A DNA stretch of 64,000 bases from Nostocoides sp. HKS02. Its GTDB lineage: Bacteria; Actinomycetota; Actinomycetes; Actinomycetales; Dermatophilaceae. The notes under the pieces are model-generated. The model was not told the DNA's origin, did no database searches, and was given only the letters and a program-made list of their open reading frames with translations. The stretch is taken from positions 1,798,001 through 1,862,000 of the forward strand of contig NZ_CP046121.1 of the NCBI RefSeq assembly GCF_009707485.1, given 5' to 3'. This document shows positions 39,620-50,598 of this stretch, piece by piece (positions within the stretch are counted from its first letter, which is position 1; each line of letters opens with the position of its first letter). Both the position numbers and the translations under genes were made by a program.

Positions 39620-40501
39620 CTAGTCGTCAGCGAGGACTCGATTCCAAGGGCTCGCGATGACGTACTTGAAGAGTCCCCACTGCGTATTCCGATCCACCTT
39701 GCCCACCCGTCCCGCAATGAGCGCGAGGGTCAACTTCAGGGCCGCCTCCACAACGCAGATGGCCTTGAACGTTTGGGGAACCACATGCCAGCGCTGGTGA
39801 TACCTGCAGGCTGACTGATAGCTGCGTACGAGGGCAGTGAGCGGGGCCGCATTTGCGGAGGCGCCTCCGATGTGTCGTACGCGCCATCCCCGCTCTATCA
39901 GGATCTGGCCACCTCGGCCTCGCCACCGTCGCCCGAGGTCGATGTCCTCGTAGTACATGAAGTACCGGTCATCGAAGCCGCCGAGGCCGAGAAACCGCTC
40001 GCGCGAAATGGCAAAGCAGGCTCCCGAGACGAAGTCGATGGGTCGGTCAGGGTCCAGTCTCACTCTCGTCCTGAGGACCCGTTGCTTGAGTTCGAACCAC
40101 ATGCTGCGATCCGGCCCGAACGTGGCCTCCGTCTGACCACTCGGACTCTCTACGAGCGGGCCGATCATGCACAGCGGGTCTGCGCCCACGGTCGAGGGCA
40201 ACGGTGTCAGCAGCTCGGCGTCCGGGTTCAGAAAGAGGATCCACGGGCGGTCTGACGCGGACGCCAGTTCGTTGCAAGCGCGTCCGAATCCCACGTTGTC
40301 GCCCTGTCCCACCACGTGGATCTCGACTCCTGAGGACACCCTTCGCTCGAGGTCATCGAGCAGTCCAGGCTTCGGCGAGTTGTCTCGAACCAGGATGCGG
40401 GTTCCCTGGGGCATGTAGGCCTCCACGGAGGCCACCAGCTGCGGGAATGTCCGACCACTGTTGTACGTCACGACACAGACATCCACACTCACGCGTTCCA
40501 C
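39620..40501 (-). CDS. Glycosyltransferase family 2 (rhamnosyltransferase-like)
   Basis: GT-A glycosyltransferase of about 290 aa. It begins with VDVCVVTYNSGRTFPQLVAS, has ILVRDNSPKPG, NVGFGRACNELAS, WILFLNPDAEL (the DxD-equivalent) and DFVSGACFAISRERFLGLGGFDDRYFMYYEDIDLGRRWR, typical of WbbL/rhamnosyltransferase-like enzymes. The start is uncertain: GTG at 40501 (with GAGGGA upstream) or GTG at 40492; longer versions have no support. It is divergent from the flippase gene, with a 140-bp shared upstream region. Confidence 0.85.
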   Translation of the reverse strand: MERVSVDVCVVTYNSGRTFPQLVASVEAYMPQGTRILVRDNSPKPGLLDDLERRVSSGVEIHVVGQGDNVGFGRACNELASASDRPWILFLNPDAELLTPLPSTVGADPLCMIGPLVESPSGQTEATFGPDRSMWFELKQRVLRTRVRLDPDRPIDFVSGACFAISRERFLGLGGFDDRYFMYYEDIDLGRRWRGRGGQILIERGWRVRHIGGASANAAPLTALVRSYQSACRYHQRWHVVPQTFKAICVVEAALKLTLALIAGRVGKVDRNTQWGLFKYVIASPWNRVLADD

Positions 40502-40642
40502 GGGTCCCTCGTGTCCTGTCGATCGCCGCCGGTTCTCATTCACGGGTCCGAGTCCCGCTGAAGACCCCAGCACCGACGAAACAGTACACTGAGGCCGCCC
40601 AGGGGACCCTCGAGCCCCGCCTACGTCGAGAGCCCTTGAACC

Positions 40643-41915
40643 GTGGTGTTTGGCCCGTTCCACAACGTCGTGACGTTACTTCGGCGTCCGCAGTCGAGGG
40701 TGCTCATACTCACCGCTATCTCGCTCGGGACCCTCGGGCTCACCGCTCTGCTTACGGCTCGATGGCTGGGCCCCGCCGACCGCGGTGTTCTGGTGATCGC
40801 GATCTCGATGTCCAGCGTGACCACGCTCATCGGAGCGCTCGGGCTCACGAGCACCTTGCGCACGCTCTTCGCCCACGCGGATCACCGACTCACGGTTGAG
40901 GCGTTTGCCCCTCTCGGCGCGCGCCTGCTCCTCTCGGCAGGAGTACCGCTCGCGGCCATCGGCGCGGTTGGGGTGGGCCTGGTGAGTGGAACTCGAAATC
41001 CCGCTTTGCTCGCCACAACCGCAGCATTCTCGATAACCGCCCTTGGTGCGGCCCTAGGTCGTGAGACCCTGCACGGGCTCGGTCACCACGCTGCAGCGGT
41101 GGCCTCTGACCTCTTTCCGCCGCTCCTCCAGCTCGTCGGGTCCACCCTCCTGTGGCGCGCAGGTGATCTCAGTGTGACCTCTGTGCTCGCCCTGGGCGCG
41201 TTGGGCTACGCAGGCCAGATCTGCTTCTGTCTGTGGAAGTCGGGCTTCGCCTGGAGTCGCCGCCAAGCCACCTCATGGGGTCAGCTGCGCGGGCTGATCA
41301 TCATCAGCCTCCCGGCAATGCTCGCGGGAGTTGGCAACATCGTGATGTGGAAGGGCGACCGCTTGATCCTCGGCACCGTCTCGACCAACGCAGAGGTCGG
41401 TATCTACGGGACGGCGGCGAGCTTGGCCGATCTTGCGTGGATCGTCCCTTCCGCGGCGTCAGCCATCCTGATTCGCCGCGTCGCGAGCGTCGGGAATCTG
41501 TCGTCACTGTCTCATTGGCGCCGCCGGTACGTGTCGATCACGGCAGTCCTGGCCATCGGGGCTGCCGGGATATCCTTCCTGGTCATGCACTACGTTCTCG
41601 GCGGTGAGTTCGTGCGCGGCCTCCCCGCCGCATATCTCCTGTGCGGGGCTTCTGTGCTCCTTGCATCGAGCAATATCGACCTGTCCGCCTGCCAGGGCCT
41701 TGGCGACTTCAGATCTGGCTCAATCGTCACCAGCACCGGGGCGTGCGCGATGGTCATCGCAGCGATACCGCTCTCCCTACCTGTACGGGGCCACCGGTTG
41801 TGCGAGCGCCAGCGTCTTGGCATATGTCGTCACGGCCATATTCGCGCGTCGGCGCGTTCAGGCCCACACTCGGCCGTTGCCCCAGGACCTCGTCGGGCAT
41901 GGCCTCGAGGCATGA
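40643..41915 (+). CDS. Wzx-like polysaccharide flippase, frameshifted in the last 45 codons
   Basis: Multi-helix membrane protein of the MATE/PST flippase family, which moves undecaprenyl-linked repeat units across the membrane. More than ten hydrophobic segments start from VLILTAISLGTLGLTALLTARWLG. The frame that begins at GTG 40643 runs hydrophobic up to CAMVIAAIPLS near 41775, then turns into Arg-rich non-membrane sequence (to 41965). The adjacent frame gives the expected last helix YGATGCASASVLAYVVTAIFA and stops at 41915. One extra C at 41775-41777 explains this. I therefore end the gene at 41915 and treat the tail to 41965 as an artefact of the shift. Confidence 0.82.
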
Positions 41916-41961
41916 AGATTTCATCGAGCCGGGCCGCGACACAGCACAGTGAGACCGCGGT

Positions 41962-43335
41962 ATGAGATCGAAGACCCCGGGACCGTTGTTGGCCACCACG
42001 GCGCACGCGACGGATAGCAACCGCGCCCCGGGCGCGCCCACTCTGGGAGAATGGGCCTCCGGAATCCTGCTCTTCGGAATGCTTTTCGTTCCAACCACGT
42101 ATCAGTCCCTCAAGCTCCCCGTTCTGAGCATCGCACTCCTCGGGGCAATCACCTCGCGTGGAGGGGTTCGGTTCAACCGGACTGGCGCCGTCGTGGTCCT
42201 AGGATTGGCGGCTTACGGAACGATGCAGGCCCTCCACGGCGCCTGGAACGCCAACCCCGGCGCGTACTCTCAGTCGACCGTGTACACGTTATGGCCCATT
42301 GTTTTCCTTGTGCTTGCGAGTCAGGTGCAATTCATTCAGCACCTCCGTCGCCTATTCCGAGTCTGCATCATCGGGGCGGCTGCGATCGGCGCATATGGGT
42401 CGCTGTACATTTTGTCCCAGACCGGCGTTATTCCTGCGAGCGGGCTTGCCACGGCCATTAACCAGGGTCAAGGAATTGTCTACAGTCGCGGGATTCTTCA
42501 ATTCAGCCTCACCACCCTTTCAAGCCTTCTGTTCCTCGTTCCATTTCTGATCACGCTCATTCTTACGTGGCCCCGTGGAACCCCCTATCCCATCAACAGG
42601 TGGGTGATCTACTTCTCGCTGATCAGCACCATCGCGCTGGTAATTCTGTCGGGCCGGCGGGCTCTGCTGCTGGTCTTCGCCCTGTCGCCGATTCTGGCAG
42701 TCATGCTCGAACCCAGGTTGAGAAGGCGCATTCGACGCCTCATTGCTCCAATCATCGTGGTCGCAGTTGTGGGGTATGTCATTGTTCTTGCCCTCCATCT
42801 TGACCTGCAAGCGAACCTCTCGTGGACCGTGCTGAAATCCGACTCACAGGGGCCAGACGCCAATGCTCGATCGATGCAACTCGCGGCACTCCTGCAGGGC
42901 TGGTCGAACGAGCCCATCTTCGGCAGCGGACTCGGCGGCGTCGCTCCCGGTGCGATAAGAAACCTCGACACGCCCTGGGCGTATGAGCTCGCTTACGTCG
43001 CGCTCCTCTTCCACGTCGGACTCAGCGGAGTGATCCTCTACGGCGGCGCCATAGGAGGATCATTCGCCAAGGCCTTGCGGGAGTCGCGAAAGGTTGTGGG
43101 GCTTCGCGAGTGGAGTGTGCCGCTGCTCGTCGGCCTGACGTGCTTTCTGATCGGAAACATCACCAATCCCTACCTGGAAAAGTTTGACAGTCTGTGGGTG
43201 CTATTTATCCCTCTGATGCTCCTTCAGGTGTGGAAACGTCTTCCTCCCTCGGGAGTCCCGAGTGCCGTCGAGCTCGAACATCCCAACCACAATGCGCTTC
43301 CCCTGAATTCCGGCCACCGTGAGGACAGACCGTGA
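41962..43335 (+). CDS. O-antigen ligase/polymerase-like membrane protein (Wzy-like)
   Basis: Polytopic membrane protein of 457 aa with about ten to twelve hydrophobic segments (for example ILLFGMLFVPTTYQ, TLSSLLFLVPFLITLILTW, VAVVGYVIVLALHL, WSVPLLVGLTCFLIGNI). A long extracytoplasmic loop around 285-330 contains PDANARSMQLAALLQGWSNEPIFGSGLGG, with the Arg and H/x-G pattern of Wzy/WaaL proteins. Likely polymerises repeat units. Codon use is noticeably more AT-rich than in neighbours, as is common for polymerases. The stop overlaps the next start (GTGA). Confidence 0.85.
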   Translation: MRSKTPGPLLATTAHATDSNRAPGAPTLGEWASGILLFGMLFVPTTYQSLKLPVLSIALLGAITSRGGVRFNRTGAVVVLGLAAYGTMQALHGAWNANPGAYSQSTVYTLWPIVFLVLASQVQFIQHLRRLFRVCIIGAAAIGAYGSLYILSQTGVIPASGLATAINQGQGIVYSRGILQFSLTTLSSLLFLVPFLITLILTWPRGTPYPINRWVIYFSLISTIALVILSGRRALLLVFALSPILAVMLEPRLRRRIRRLIAPIIVVAVVGYVIVLALHLDLQANLSWTVLKSDSQGPDANARSMQLAALLQGWSNEPIFGSGLGGVAPGAIRNLDTPWAYELAYVALLFHVGLSGVILYGGAIGGSFAKALRESRKVVGLREWSVPLLVGLTCFLIGNITNPYLEKFDSLWVLFIPLMLLQVWKRLPPSGVPSAVELEHPNHNALPLNSGHREDRP

Positions 43336-44327
43336 CTCAACCAAACGCTTCGCCGTTCGCGTGCCCCTACTGTGGTGGCAACCAAAGCGGCGAATCGATC
43401 GCTGTCCCGGAATCCATGTTTGGTCAAGGCGAATGGTTCCAATACGACATCTGTCAGGCATGCAAGTCGGCCGTCCTTCGCGATGTCCCCCCCGCCATGG
43501 ACGAGTACTACCCAGGCGAGTACTACTCGATAGGTCAAGATCCGGAGATCCTGTTCGGCGGCAGACGGAGACTTCCGGCTCGCCTCCTTGCAACGACCGC
43601 ACTGTGGGGCGGGTCGCCGGGTGAGTCTGTCGTCCGCGCCACTCGGAACGGCGAGGCAGCTCGGTATGCCGGCATCCTCAGAAGCGTGGCACGAGCGGGT
43701 CTGCGTCGCGGGCGCTCGACAAGGATCATCGATGTTGGCAGCGGGTCTGGCTTCCTCGTCCACCTCTTGGCCCTTGGAGGATTGACGAATGTCCTCGGCG
43801 TCGATCCCTATCTTCCAGCGGACCGACTCCTGACATCTGGCGCCAAACTCGAGCGAGGTCATCTGGGTGAGTCCGGAACCGGCTGGGACATCGTCATGTT
43901 CCATCACAGCTTTGAGCACGTCGCTGACCCGATGGCGGAGCTGGCCCTCGCAAAGAAGGCATTGGCACCCGGCGGAAGCATCCTCATCAGGATGCCGACC
44001 GTCTCCAGCTGGGCGTTTCAGCGCTATGGCGCGGCGTGGTTTCAGCTGGACGCCCCTCGACATCTCACAATCGCGAGCCGGCTCGGGGTGGAGGCTCTCG
44101 CCGCTCAGGTGGGCCTGAGAGTGTCCTCTGTGATCGACGACTCGACCGCCGTCCAGTTCTGGCGCAGCGACCAGATCGCCGCCGACTTGGACGCGGGCCG
44201 GCCTCCGCAGGCCGTACGTCCTCCGGAACTCTCGGCGGCCGAGCTACGCACGCTCGCCCACGAAGCTGTGAAGCTCAACCGAGCCGCCGCGGGGGACCAA
44301 GCCGCTTGGGTCCTACGCGAGGAATGA
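43332..44327 (+). CDS. Methyltransferase with N-terminal zinc-ribbon (class I SAM)
   Basis: Methyltransferase of 331 aa starting at GTG 43332. A four-Cys zinc-ribbon opens the protein (CPYCGGNQ ... CQACKSA), and the SAM domain has RIIDVGSGSGFLVHLLA, LGVDPYL, FHHSFEHVADPMAELALAKKALAPGGSILIR and APRHLTIAS. This zinc-ribbon plus methyltransferase arrangement is the MT_23/C-methyltransferase-like type found in deoxysugar and polysaccharide clusters; C- versus O-methylation cannot be decided. Overlaps the polymerase stop. Confidence 0.85.
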   Translation: MTQPNASPFACPYCGGNQSGESIAVPESMFGQGEWFQYDICQACKSAVLRDVPPAMDEYYPGEYYSIGQDPEILFGGRRRLPARLLATTALWGGSPGESVVRATRNGEAARYAGILRSVARAGLRRGRSTRIIDVGSGSGFLVHLLALGGLTNVLGVDPYLPADRLLTSGAKLERGHLGESGTGWDIVMFHHSFEHVADPMAELALAKKALAPGGSILIRMPTVSSWAFQRYGAAWFQLDAPRHLTIASRLGVEALAAQVGLRVSSVIDDSTAVQFWRSDQIAADLDAGRPPQAVRPPELSAAELRTLAHEAVKLNRAAAGDQAAWVLREE

Positions 44328-44379
44328 CCGACGGCTGAGGCGACGGGTGGGGCCGCCGGGCCGGCACTGTTGCGTCGGT

Positions 44380-45740
44380 TCAGCGCAGTGAGGCGTCAAT
44401 GCGGGAAATCGCCCAGTCCAACAGCGCCGCGGCATACAACCGGAGCGAGATGGCGGTGTAGCCGGACCCACGACGAACGCCGGTGAGTGTCTGAACTGCG
44501 AGCTGGAGGGCTCGGCCCCGGCGTCGCGATGGCACCTGGGGGGCCGGGACACCGGCCCGGCTCTGCAGGGCGACCCGGAACGTCTCCCTCACGATGTACT
44601 CATCCCGAGTTTGGTTGAGCATGATGTCCAAGTAACGCCGAACCATCCTTCGCGTCGGCGAGAACACGGCCGCCAGTGCGATGGCTGGGGTTGCGATAAT
44701 CGCCACGAGCAACTTGAGGATCAAGAAGGCATGCGAGCCTCGATAGCCCAAGGTGTTGTTGCCGTGTTGGTAGTAATCCATCAGCGGACGCGGATAGTAG
44801 GCGCACACCCCCGCGCGGCTGCAACAGTGGCGATCCAGTGATCGTGATAGGCGTTTCTGGCCTCCGGAAGCGGCAACGCGACGTCGAGGAGTGAGGCGCG
44901 GAACAAGGTCGAACAGCCAGTCACCAGGTTGGCGACCACCATGGCCTCAATACCCCGGTCCGAGGCGACGCCCAGTGGGAAGTCGTCTCGGATGGCTGTG
45001 CCTGTCTCGTCCACCACGCGCATGTCGCTGTAGATCAGAGTTGCTGTCGGATCTGCGTCCAGCGCCCCCACCAGGCACTCAAGCTTGTCGGGGTACCACG
45101 TGTCGTCCTGGTCGCACAGCGCCACGTATCGCGTGCCGGCCGGGACCCTGGCCAGGGACCGCCCGAAGTTCAGGTAGAAGCCCACGTTCTCGGCGTTCTC
45201 CTCCAGAACGAACCTCGGATCATCGCCAAAGACTTCCTGCATGTGCTCAAGGGTCTGGGCCGAGCTTCCGTCGTCCTGGACCAGGCAGATCCAGTCTGAC
45301 GTCGACTGCGCCTGCAGCGACCGAACCTGGTTGGTGAAGAGGTCCATACGGGGCTCGAAGGTGGCCATGCAGATGGCCACCGTGGGCGCGGGCACGTCCA
45401 GACCCGACGCGACACGTCGGTCCACCTGGCGGAAGGGCAGTTCCACCAGTTCGGTGTCCCCGTCGGACCATCCGACACTCAGACACACGGTGGGGCGAGG
45501 CACAGCCCGATCGGTGACCACGAGGACTGCATACCCACGGCGAATGCCTTCCGGAGGCAGCCCGATGAACGGGCCGATCACGCTCACGCTGCATGATTTC
45601 CCTGCAGCACTCAGATCGCGAACGTGCGACGGCCCAGGTGTCTCCCAAAACCAGAGAACCACGGCGGCGCCGAGCTCCAGTTCGGTGCCCCCGCCTTCGA
45701 TCAGCCAGCGCTCACCGGCTGCAATCTGCTGGGAATTCAC
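44380..45740 (-). pseudogene. Glycosyltransferase family 2, frameshifted at a C5/G5 run
   Basis: GT-A glycosyltransferase. The 5' frame (44781-45740) has a long N-terminal extension (1-115) and then VAICMATFEPRMDLFTNQV, LVQDDGSSAQTLEHM, ENVGFYLNFGRSL, YVALCDQDDTWYPDKL and YHDHWIATVAAARG. The continuation lies in another frame from 44808 down to 44380, beginning CAYYPRPLMDYYQHGNNTLG, exactly where the Y-x-QHG-x-N motif should follow. One missing G in the run at 44808-44812 accounts for the break; joined, the protein would be about 450 aa. It converges with the zinc-ribbon methyltransferase gene. Confidence 0.83.
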
Positions 45741-45755
45741 GAACAGGCCCTCGTC

Positions 45756-47030
45756 CTAGAGCCGCGAGACGTGGGCGGTGGACGCGAAGTGCGCACCTCG
45801 AGTATCGAGCAGGTGACTGCTCTCGGCTGCAATGCCGTCAAGGTCGTACTCGGAATGTGCCTGGAGGAGAACGACGATGTCCGCCTCTCGCACGGCTTCA
45901 GAAAGGTCCTTCTCACACATGAGCTTCTTGCCCGCGGTTGCCTTGATCGTCCACTCGGGCACGTAGGGGTCGTGATACCGAACCTCCGCGCCCCACTCGA
46001 GCAGTCGCTTTGCCAGGGGATCCGCTGGGCTCTCGCGCCGGTCCGAGATGTTGGCCTTATAGGTCACGCCGAGGAGCAGGATCCTGGCCCCGTTGACGGC
46101 GATCTTCCGCTCGTTCAGAGCCTGCCAGACTCGGTTGGCAACGTAGAGGGGCGCGGCAGTGTTGATCTCCTCGGCCAGCTCGACCATCCGGAACGCGTAG
46201 CCAAGCTGCGCCTTGACGCGGTGGCTCAGATACGACGGGTCGACTGGGATGCAGTGGCCCCCTACCCCTGGACCCGGCCGAAATGCCATGTATCCGAAGG
46301 GTTTCGTGGCGGCGCAGTCGATAGCGTCCCAGAGATCGATGTCGAGCTCGTGCGAGAACCGCACCATCTCATTCACCAGTGCGATGTTCACGTGGCGGAA
46401 GGTGTTCTCGAGCAGCTTGGCCATCTCGGCCTCCTTCGCGCCCTTGGCCTCGACCACCGTGTCGATGAACTCTGCGTAGAAGTCGCGCGCGGCTCTGGTG
46501 CACTCGGGCGTCAGGCCGCCTACCACCTTCGGGGTGTTCTTGACGCCGTACTCACGGTTGCCGGGGTCGATCCGCTCTGGCGAGAACGCGATTCGGATGT
46601 CTGTTCCTGCTTGCCGCCCAGGTCCGAGAACGAGCGGCGCGAACACCTCTTCCGTGGTCCCTGGATAGGTGGTCGACTCGAGGATGACGAGCGCCCCCGG
46701 CTGCACGTGCTCGCCAATCGCCGTCGCAGCCCCCTTCACGGCACCGAGGTCAGGACCGCCGTCCTCGCTCAGCGGGGTGGGAACGCACACCACGATGACG
46801 TCCGCGGTAGCCATCTCGGCGGGATCGTTCGAGGCGCGGTAGCCAGAACTCAGCCCCGTCTTCAGCTCGTCGTCCGAGACGTCGTCGATGTGCGAGACAC
46901 CGGAGTTCAGGGCCTCGACGACAGCGACATTGGTGTCCAGCCCCACCACCATGAAGCCCTTCTCGGCCGCACGCAGCGCCATGGGCAGTCCCACGTAGCC
47001 CTGACCGACGACGACAAGATTTCTGCTCAC
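45756..47030 (-). CDS. UDP-N-acetyl-D-glucosamine 6-dehydrogenase (WbpA-like)
   Basis: NAD-dependent four-electron dehydrogenase of the UDP-Glc/GDP-Man family, 424 aa. Features are VVGQGYVGLPMALRAAEKG (Rossmann), VPTPLSEDGGPDLG, LESTTYPGTTEE, the EMAKLLENTFRHVNIALVNE helix, and the catalytic Cys in GGHCIPVDPSYL followed by GVTYKANISDRRESP. HCIPVDPSYLS is typical of the WbpA/WbpO-type acting on UDP-HexNAc rather than UDP-glucose. The GTG start at 47030 overlaps the stop of the upstream epimerase. Product would be UDP-GlcNAcA or, after epimerisation, UDP-GalNAcA. Confidence 0.9.
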   Translation of the reverse strand: MSRNLVVVGQGYVGLPMALRAAEKGFMVVGLDTNVAVVEALNSGVSHIDDVSDDELKTGLSSGYRASNDPAEMATADVIVVCVPTPLSEDGGPDLGAVKGAATAIGEHVQPGALVILESTTYPGTTEEVFAPLVLGPGRQAGTDIRIAFSPERIDPGNREYGVKNTPKVVGGLTPECTRAARDFYAEFIDTVVEAKGAKEAEMAKLLENTFRHVNIALVNEMVRFSHELDIDLWDAIDCAATKPFGYMAFRPGPGVGGHCIPVDPSYLSHRVKAQLGYAFRMVELAEEINTAAPLYVANRVWQALNERKIAVNGARILLLGVTYKANISDRRESPADPLAKRLLEWGAEVRYHDPYVPEWTIKATAGKKLMCEKDLSEAVREADIVVLLQAHSEYDLDGIAAESSHLLDTRGAHFASTAHVSRL

Positions 47031-47953
47031 TGCATCTCCTTGAACCAGGTGACGGTCTCAGCCAAGCCTCGCTCGAGGGGCACCGGCGAAATATCCGGGA
47101 AGAGTGAACGAAGGACTGCGTTGTCCGCCTGCGAATGCTTGACGTCCCCCGGTCGTGGCTCCCGGTGAACCACTTCCGCCTTCAGGCCCGACGCGGACTC
47201 GATCATCTCGACCAGCTCGGTCAGGGCGGTGTTGGTACCGAAGGCGAGGTTCACCGGCTCTGGGTGCGAGACTCGGCGCTCGCAGGCATCCAGCAGCACG
47301 CGGCACACGGTGCCGACGTAGGTGAAGTCTCGCGAGTTGCTCCCGTCACCGTTGATCGGCAGGGGCTGGCCATTGAGGAGGGCGTCGATGAACGTCGGGA
47401 TGACCGCGGCGTACACATGGCCGGCCCTCTGCCTTGGGCCGTAGACGTTGAAGAAGCGGAAGGCGACAGACTCCATGCCGTAGGACTGTTGGTACGCGAG
47501 GGGGTACTGCTCAGTCGCAAGTTTGGTGACCGCATATGGGCTCATCGGCCGCACCCACTCGCGCTCGCTCTTGGGCAGGGCCGGGTTCAGTCCATAGACC
47601 GACGAGGATGAGGCGACGAGGACGTGACCCACGCCAGCGGCCCGAGCAGCCTCCAGCACCGAAAGCGTGCCCGTGGCGTTGGCTGCGTGGGTGGCCATGG
47701 GGTCCTTGATACTTCGGGGCACGCTGCCCAGAGCGGCAAGGTGGACAACCGAATCCACGCCGCGCACCGCTCGCGCCATTGCCTCTGGCGAGAGGATGGA
47801 ATCGCGGATGAGCGCGATGTCCAAGCCCGCGACATTCTCTTCGTAGCCAGTCGAGAGGTCATCGATCACGGTGACCTGGTGGCCGTTGGTCAGCGCCAGC
47901 CGGGCAAGATTCGACCCGATGAAGCCGGCGCCGCCGGTGATGAGAAGGTGCAC
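47027..47953 (-). CDS. UDP-N-acetylglucosamine 4-epimerase-like SDR (WbpP-like)
   Basis: Extended SDR of 308 aa with LITGGAGFIGSNLARLAL, DDLSTGYEENV, VVHLAALGSVPRSIKDP, VASSSSVYGLNPALPKSE, the catalytic YAVTKLATEQY, and FRFFNVYGPRQRAG. The SVPRSI and YGLNPALPK segments are characteristic of UDP-GlcNAc/GlcNAcA 4-epimerases (WbpP/TviC). The start is the GTG at 47953 (VHLLITGG). It precedes the WbpA-like gene with an overlap, so the two form one operon making GalNAc/GalNAc-uronate precursors. Confidence 0.88.
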   Translation of the reverse strand: MHLLITGGAGFIGSNLARLALTNGHQVTVIDDLSTGYEENVAGLDIALIRDSILSPEAMARAVRGVDSVVHLAALGSVPRSIKDPMATHAANATGTLSVLEAARAAGVGHVLVASSSSVYGLNPALPKSEREWVRPMSPYAVTKLATEQYPLAYQQSYGMESVAFRFFNVYGPRQRAGHVYAAVIPTFIDALLNGQPLPINGDGSNSRDFTYVGTVCRVLLDACERRVSHPEPVNLAFGTNTALTELVEMIESASGLKAEVVHREPRPGDVKHSQADNAVLRSLFPDISPVPLERGLAETVTWFKEMQ

Positions 47954-47997
47954 AGCTGAAACCCCAAGATCGTGGGCGGGCAGAACGAGCGTGACAC

Positions 47998-48003
47998 ATC
48001 CTA
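47998..48003 (-). promoter_or_regulatory. Possible -10 element of the wbpP-wbpA unit
   Basis: TAGGAT on the minus strand about 45 nt before the GTG start, matching the TAGGAT/TANNAT -10 preference of actinobacteria. No convincing -35 is seen. The remaining 48004-48115 shows nothing else. Confidence 0.3.
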
Positions 48004-48115
48004 GTTGGACGGGCCGGCCAAGATCGGTGGAGCGACCCGCCGCGCGGCCATGACGCTCGGGCGCCGTCGGTGTACTGCACAGCACCCACCGGAGCGCGAG
48101 CCGACTTTCAACCCG

Positions 48116-49273
<1,158 letters not shown>

Positions 49274-49664
49274 GAGAAGTCACCTCGGACGGGAAAAGGA
49301 ACAGCGGGGGCCACACCGCGCACGGATCTTGCCGCGGTCAACAACAGCCGGGTGTGGCCTCTCAACGCAGACGCGGGGGTGACCCGCTCGCCCATCGTGG
49401 CACAGGCGCGCGGCGCAGACCACCGTTGCGAACGGACTGTGACGCGTGTCGCCCCGACGGAATGTCCGATATGGGATGGCGGCCCGCCGGGGGACACTGT
49501 CGCTCAGCGAGCGCTCAGGCGATACATCTCAGATTTGAGACTGTTTCGGAACCTAGGGATCTAGCACGCCCGCCGACCCATGCTGGCAGGATGCCCCATA
49601 ACCCCCAGCGGGTGACCTGGACCACTCCAGGGGCCCCCCGGCATACGAGGAAGGACCTCACCGC
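49274..49664. other. 391-bp intergenic region between malic enzyme and amino-acid ABC operon
   Basis: Divergent upstream region. No convincing gene: a 34-codon frame starting near 49463 lacks a ribosome-binding site. A short palindrome TCTCA-GATT-TGAGA lies at 49527-49540, with a TTGAGA (49535-49540) and TAGGGAT (49554-49560) that could form a weak promoter toward the transporter. GGCATAC occurs once near 49640. GGAAGGA precedes the solute-binding protein start. Confidence 0.4.
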
Positions 49665-50585
49665 ATGACCCACCGCCTCCGCCCCACCGCAGTCCTCATC
49701 ACGGGGCTGGCAACCGCCGGACTCGCCCTGTCCGCCTGCGGCTCCAACACCCTGGGCAACAGCAGCGCATCGGGCAGCTCGTCCAGCAGCTCGAGCAGCT
49801 CCACCAGCGCCACTGTTGACCCCGCCCTCGCTGCCAAGGTCCCGGCGAACATCAAGTCCAAGGGCACGCTGGTCGTCGGCTCGGACGCGTCCTACGCGCC
49901 CAACGAGTTCATCGACACCGACGGCAAGACGGTCGTCGGCATGGACGTCGACCTCTTCACTGCCGTCGCCGCCAAGCTGGGCCTGAAGGCGCAGTTCCAG
50001 AACGCCGGCTTTGACACGATCATCCTCGGCGTCACGTCCGGCAAGTACGACGTGGGTGTCTCCTCGTTCACCATCAACGCCGACCGCAAGAAGCAGGTCA
50101 ACATGGTGAGCTACTTCAACGCCGGCACCCAGTGGGCGGTCAAGACGGGCAACCCCAAGCACGTCGACCCCAACAACGCCTGCGGCCTGAGCATCGGCGT
50201 CCAGAAGGGCACCACCCAGATCGATGACCTCACGGCCCGCTCCAAGAAGTGCACCGACGCGGGCAAGCCGGCGATCAAGCAGATCATCGACGCCGACCAG
50301 AGCAAGGTCACCGCGAGCGTCATCTCGGGCAAGTCGGACGCCATGCTCGCCGACTCCCCCGTCGGGCTGTATGCCGTGAAGCAGACGGGCGGGCAGCTCC
50401 AGGCCCTTGGTGCGATCTACGACTCGGCCCCCTACGGCATCGTCGTGCCGAAGAGCGAGACGGACTTCGCCCAGGCCATTGCGGATGCCTTCAAGGCCAT
50501 CGCGGCCGACGGCACCTACAAGGCCACGCTGACCAAGTGGGGCAACGACACCGGCGCGATCACCGACTTCGCCGTCAACCCCTGA
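49665..50585 (+). CDS. Amino-acid ABC transporter substrate-binding lipoprotein
   Basis: Extracellular solute-binding protein, family 3, 306 aa. The N-terminal signal ends with lipobox LSACG, and a Ser-rich linker follows. The mature domain has TLVVGSDASYAPNEFID, VGMDVDLFTAVAAKLGLK, YDVGVSSFTINADRKKQVNMV and SDAMLADSPVGLYAV, typical of polar amino-acid receptors (GlnH/HisJ). Permease and ATPase genes follow at 13 bases and by overlap. The precise amino acid is not determinable by eye. Confidence 0.94.
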   Translation: MTHRLRPTAVLITGLATAGLALSACGSNTLGNSSASGSSSSSSSSSTSATVDPALAAKVPANIKSKGTLVVGSDASYAPNEFIDTDGKTVVGMDVDLFTAVAAKLGLKAQFQNAGFDTIILGVTSGKYDVGVSSFTINADRKKQVNMVSYFNAGTQWAVKTGNPKHVDPNNACGLSIGVQKGTTQIDDLTARSKKCTDAGKPAIKQIIDADQSKVTASVISGKSDAMLADSPVGLYAVKQTGGQLQALGAIYDSAPYGIVVPKSETDFAQAIADAFKAIAADGTYKATLTKWGNDTGAITDFAVNP

Positions 50586-50598
50586 GGCTGGCGAACTG

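Noticed and set aside
41776..41965. C-terminus of the flippase as read to 41965
   Set aside because: The Arg-rich tail does not look like the membrane segment expected; the neighbouring frame restores a helix and ends at 41915, so the tail is a frameshift product.
49463..49563. 34-codon frame in the malic enzyme/transporter intergenic region
   Set aside because: No ribosome-binding site, odd composition, no recognisable motif.
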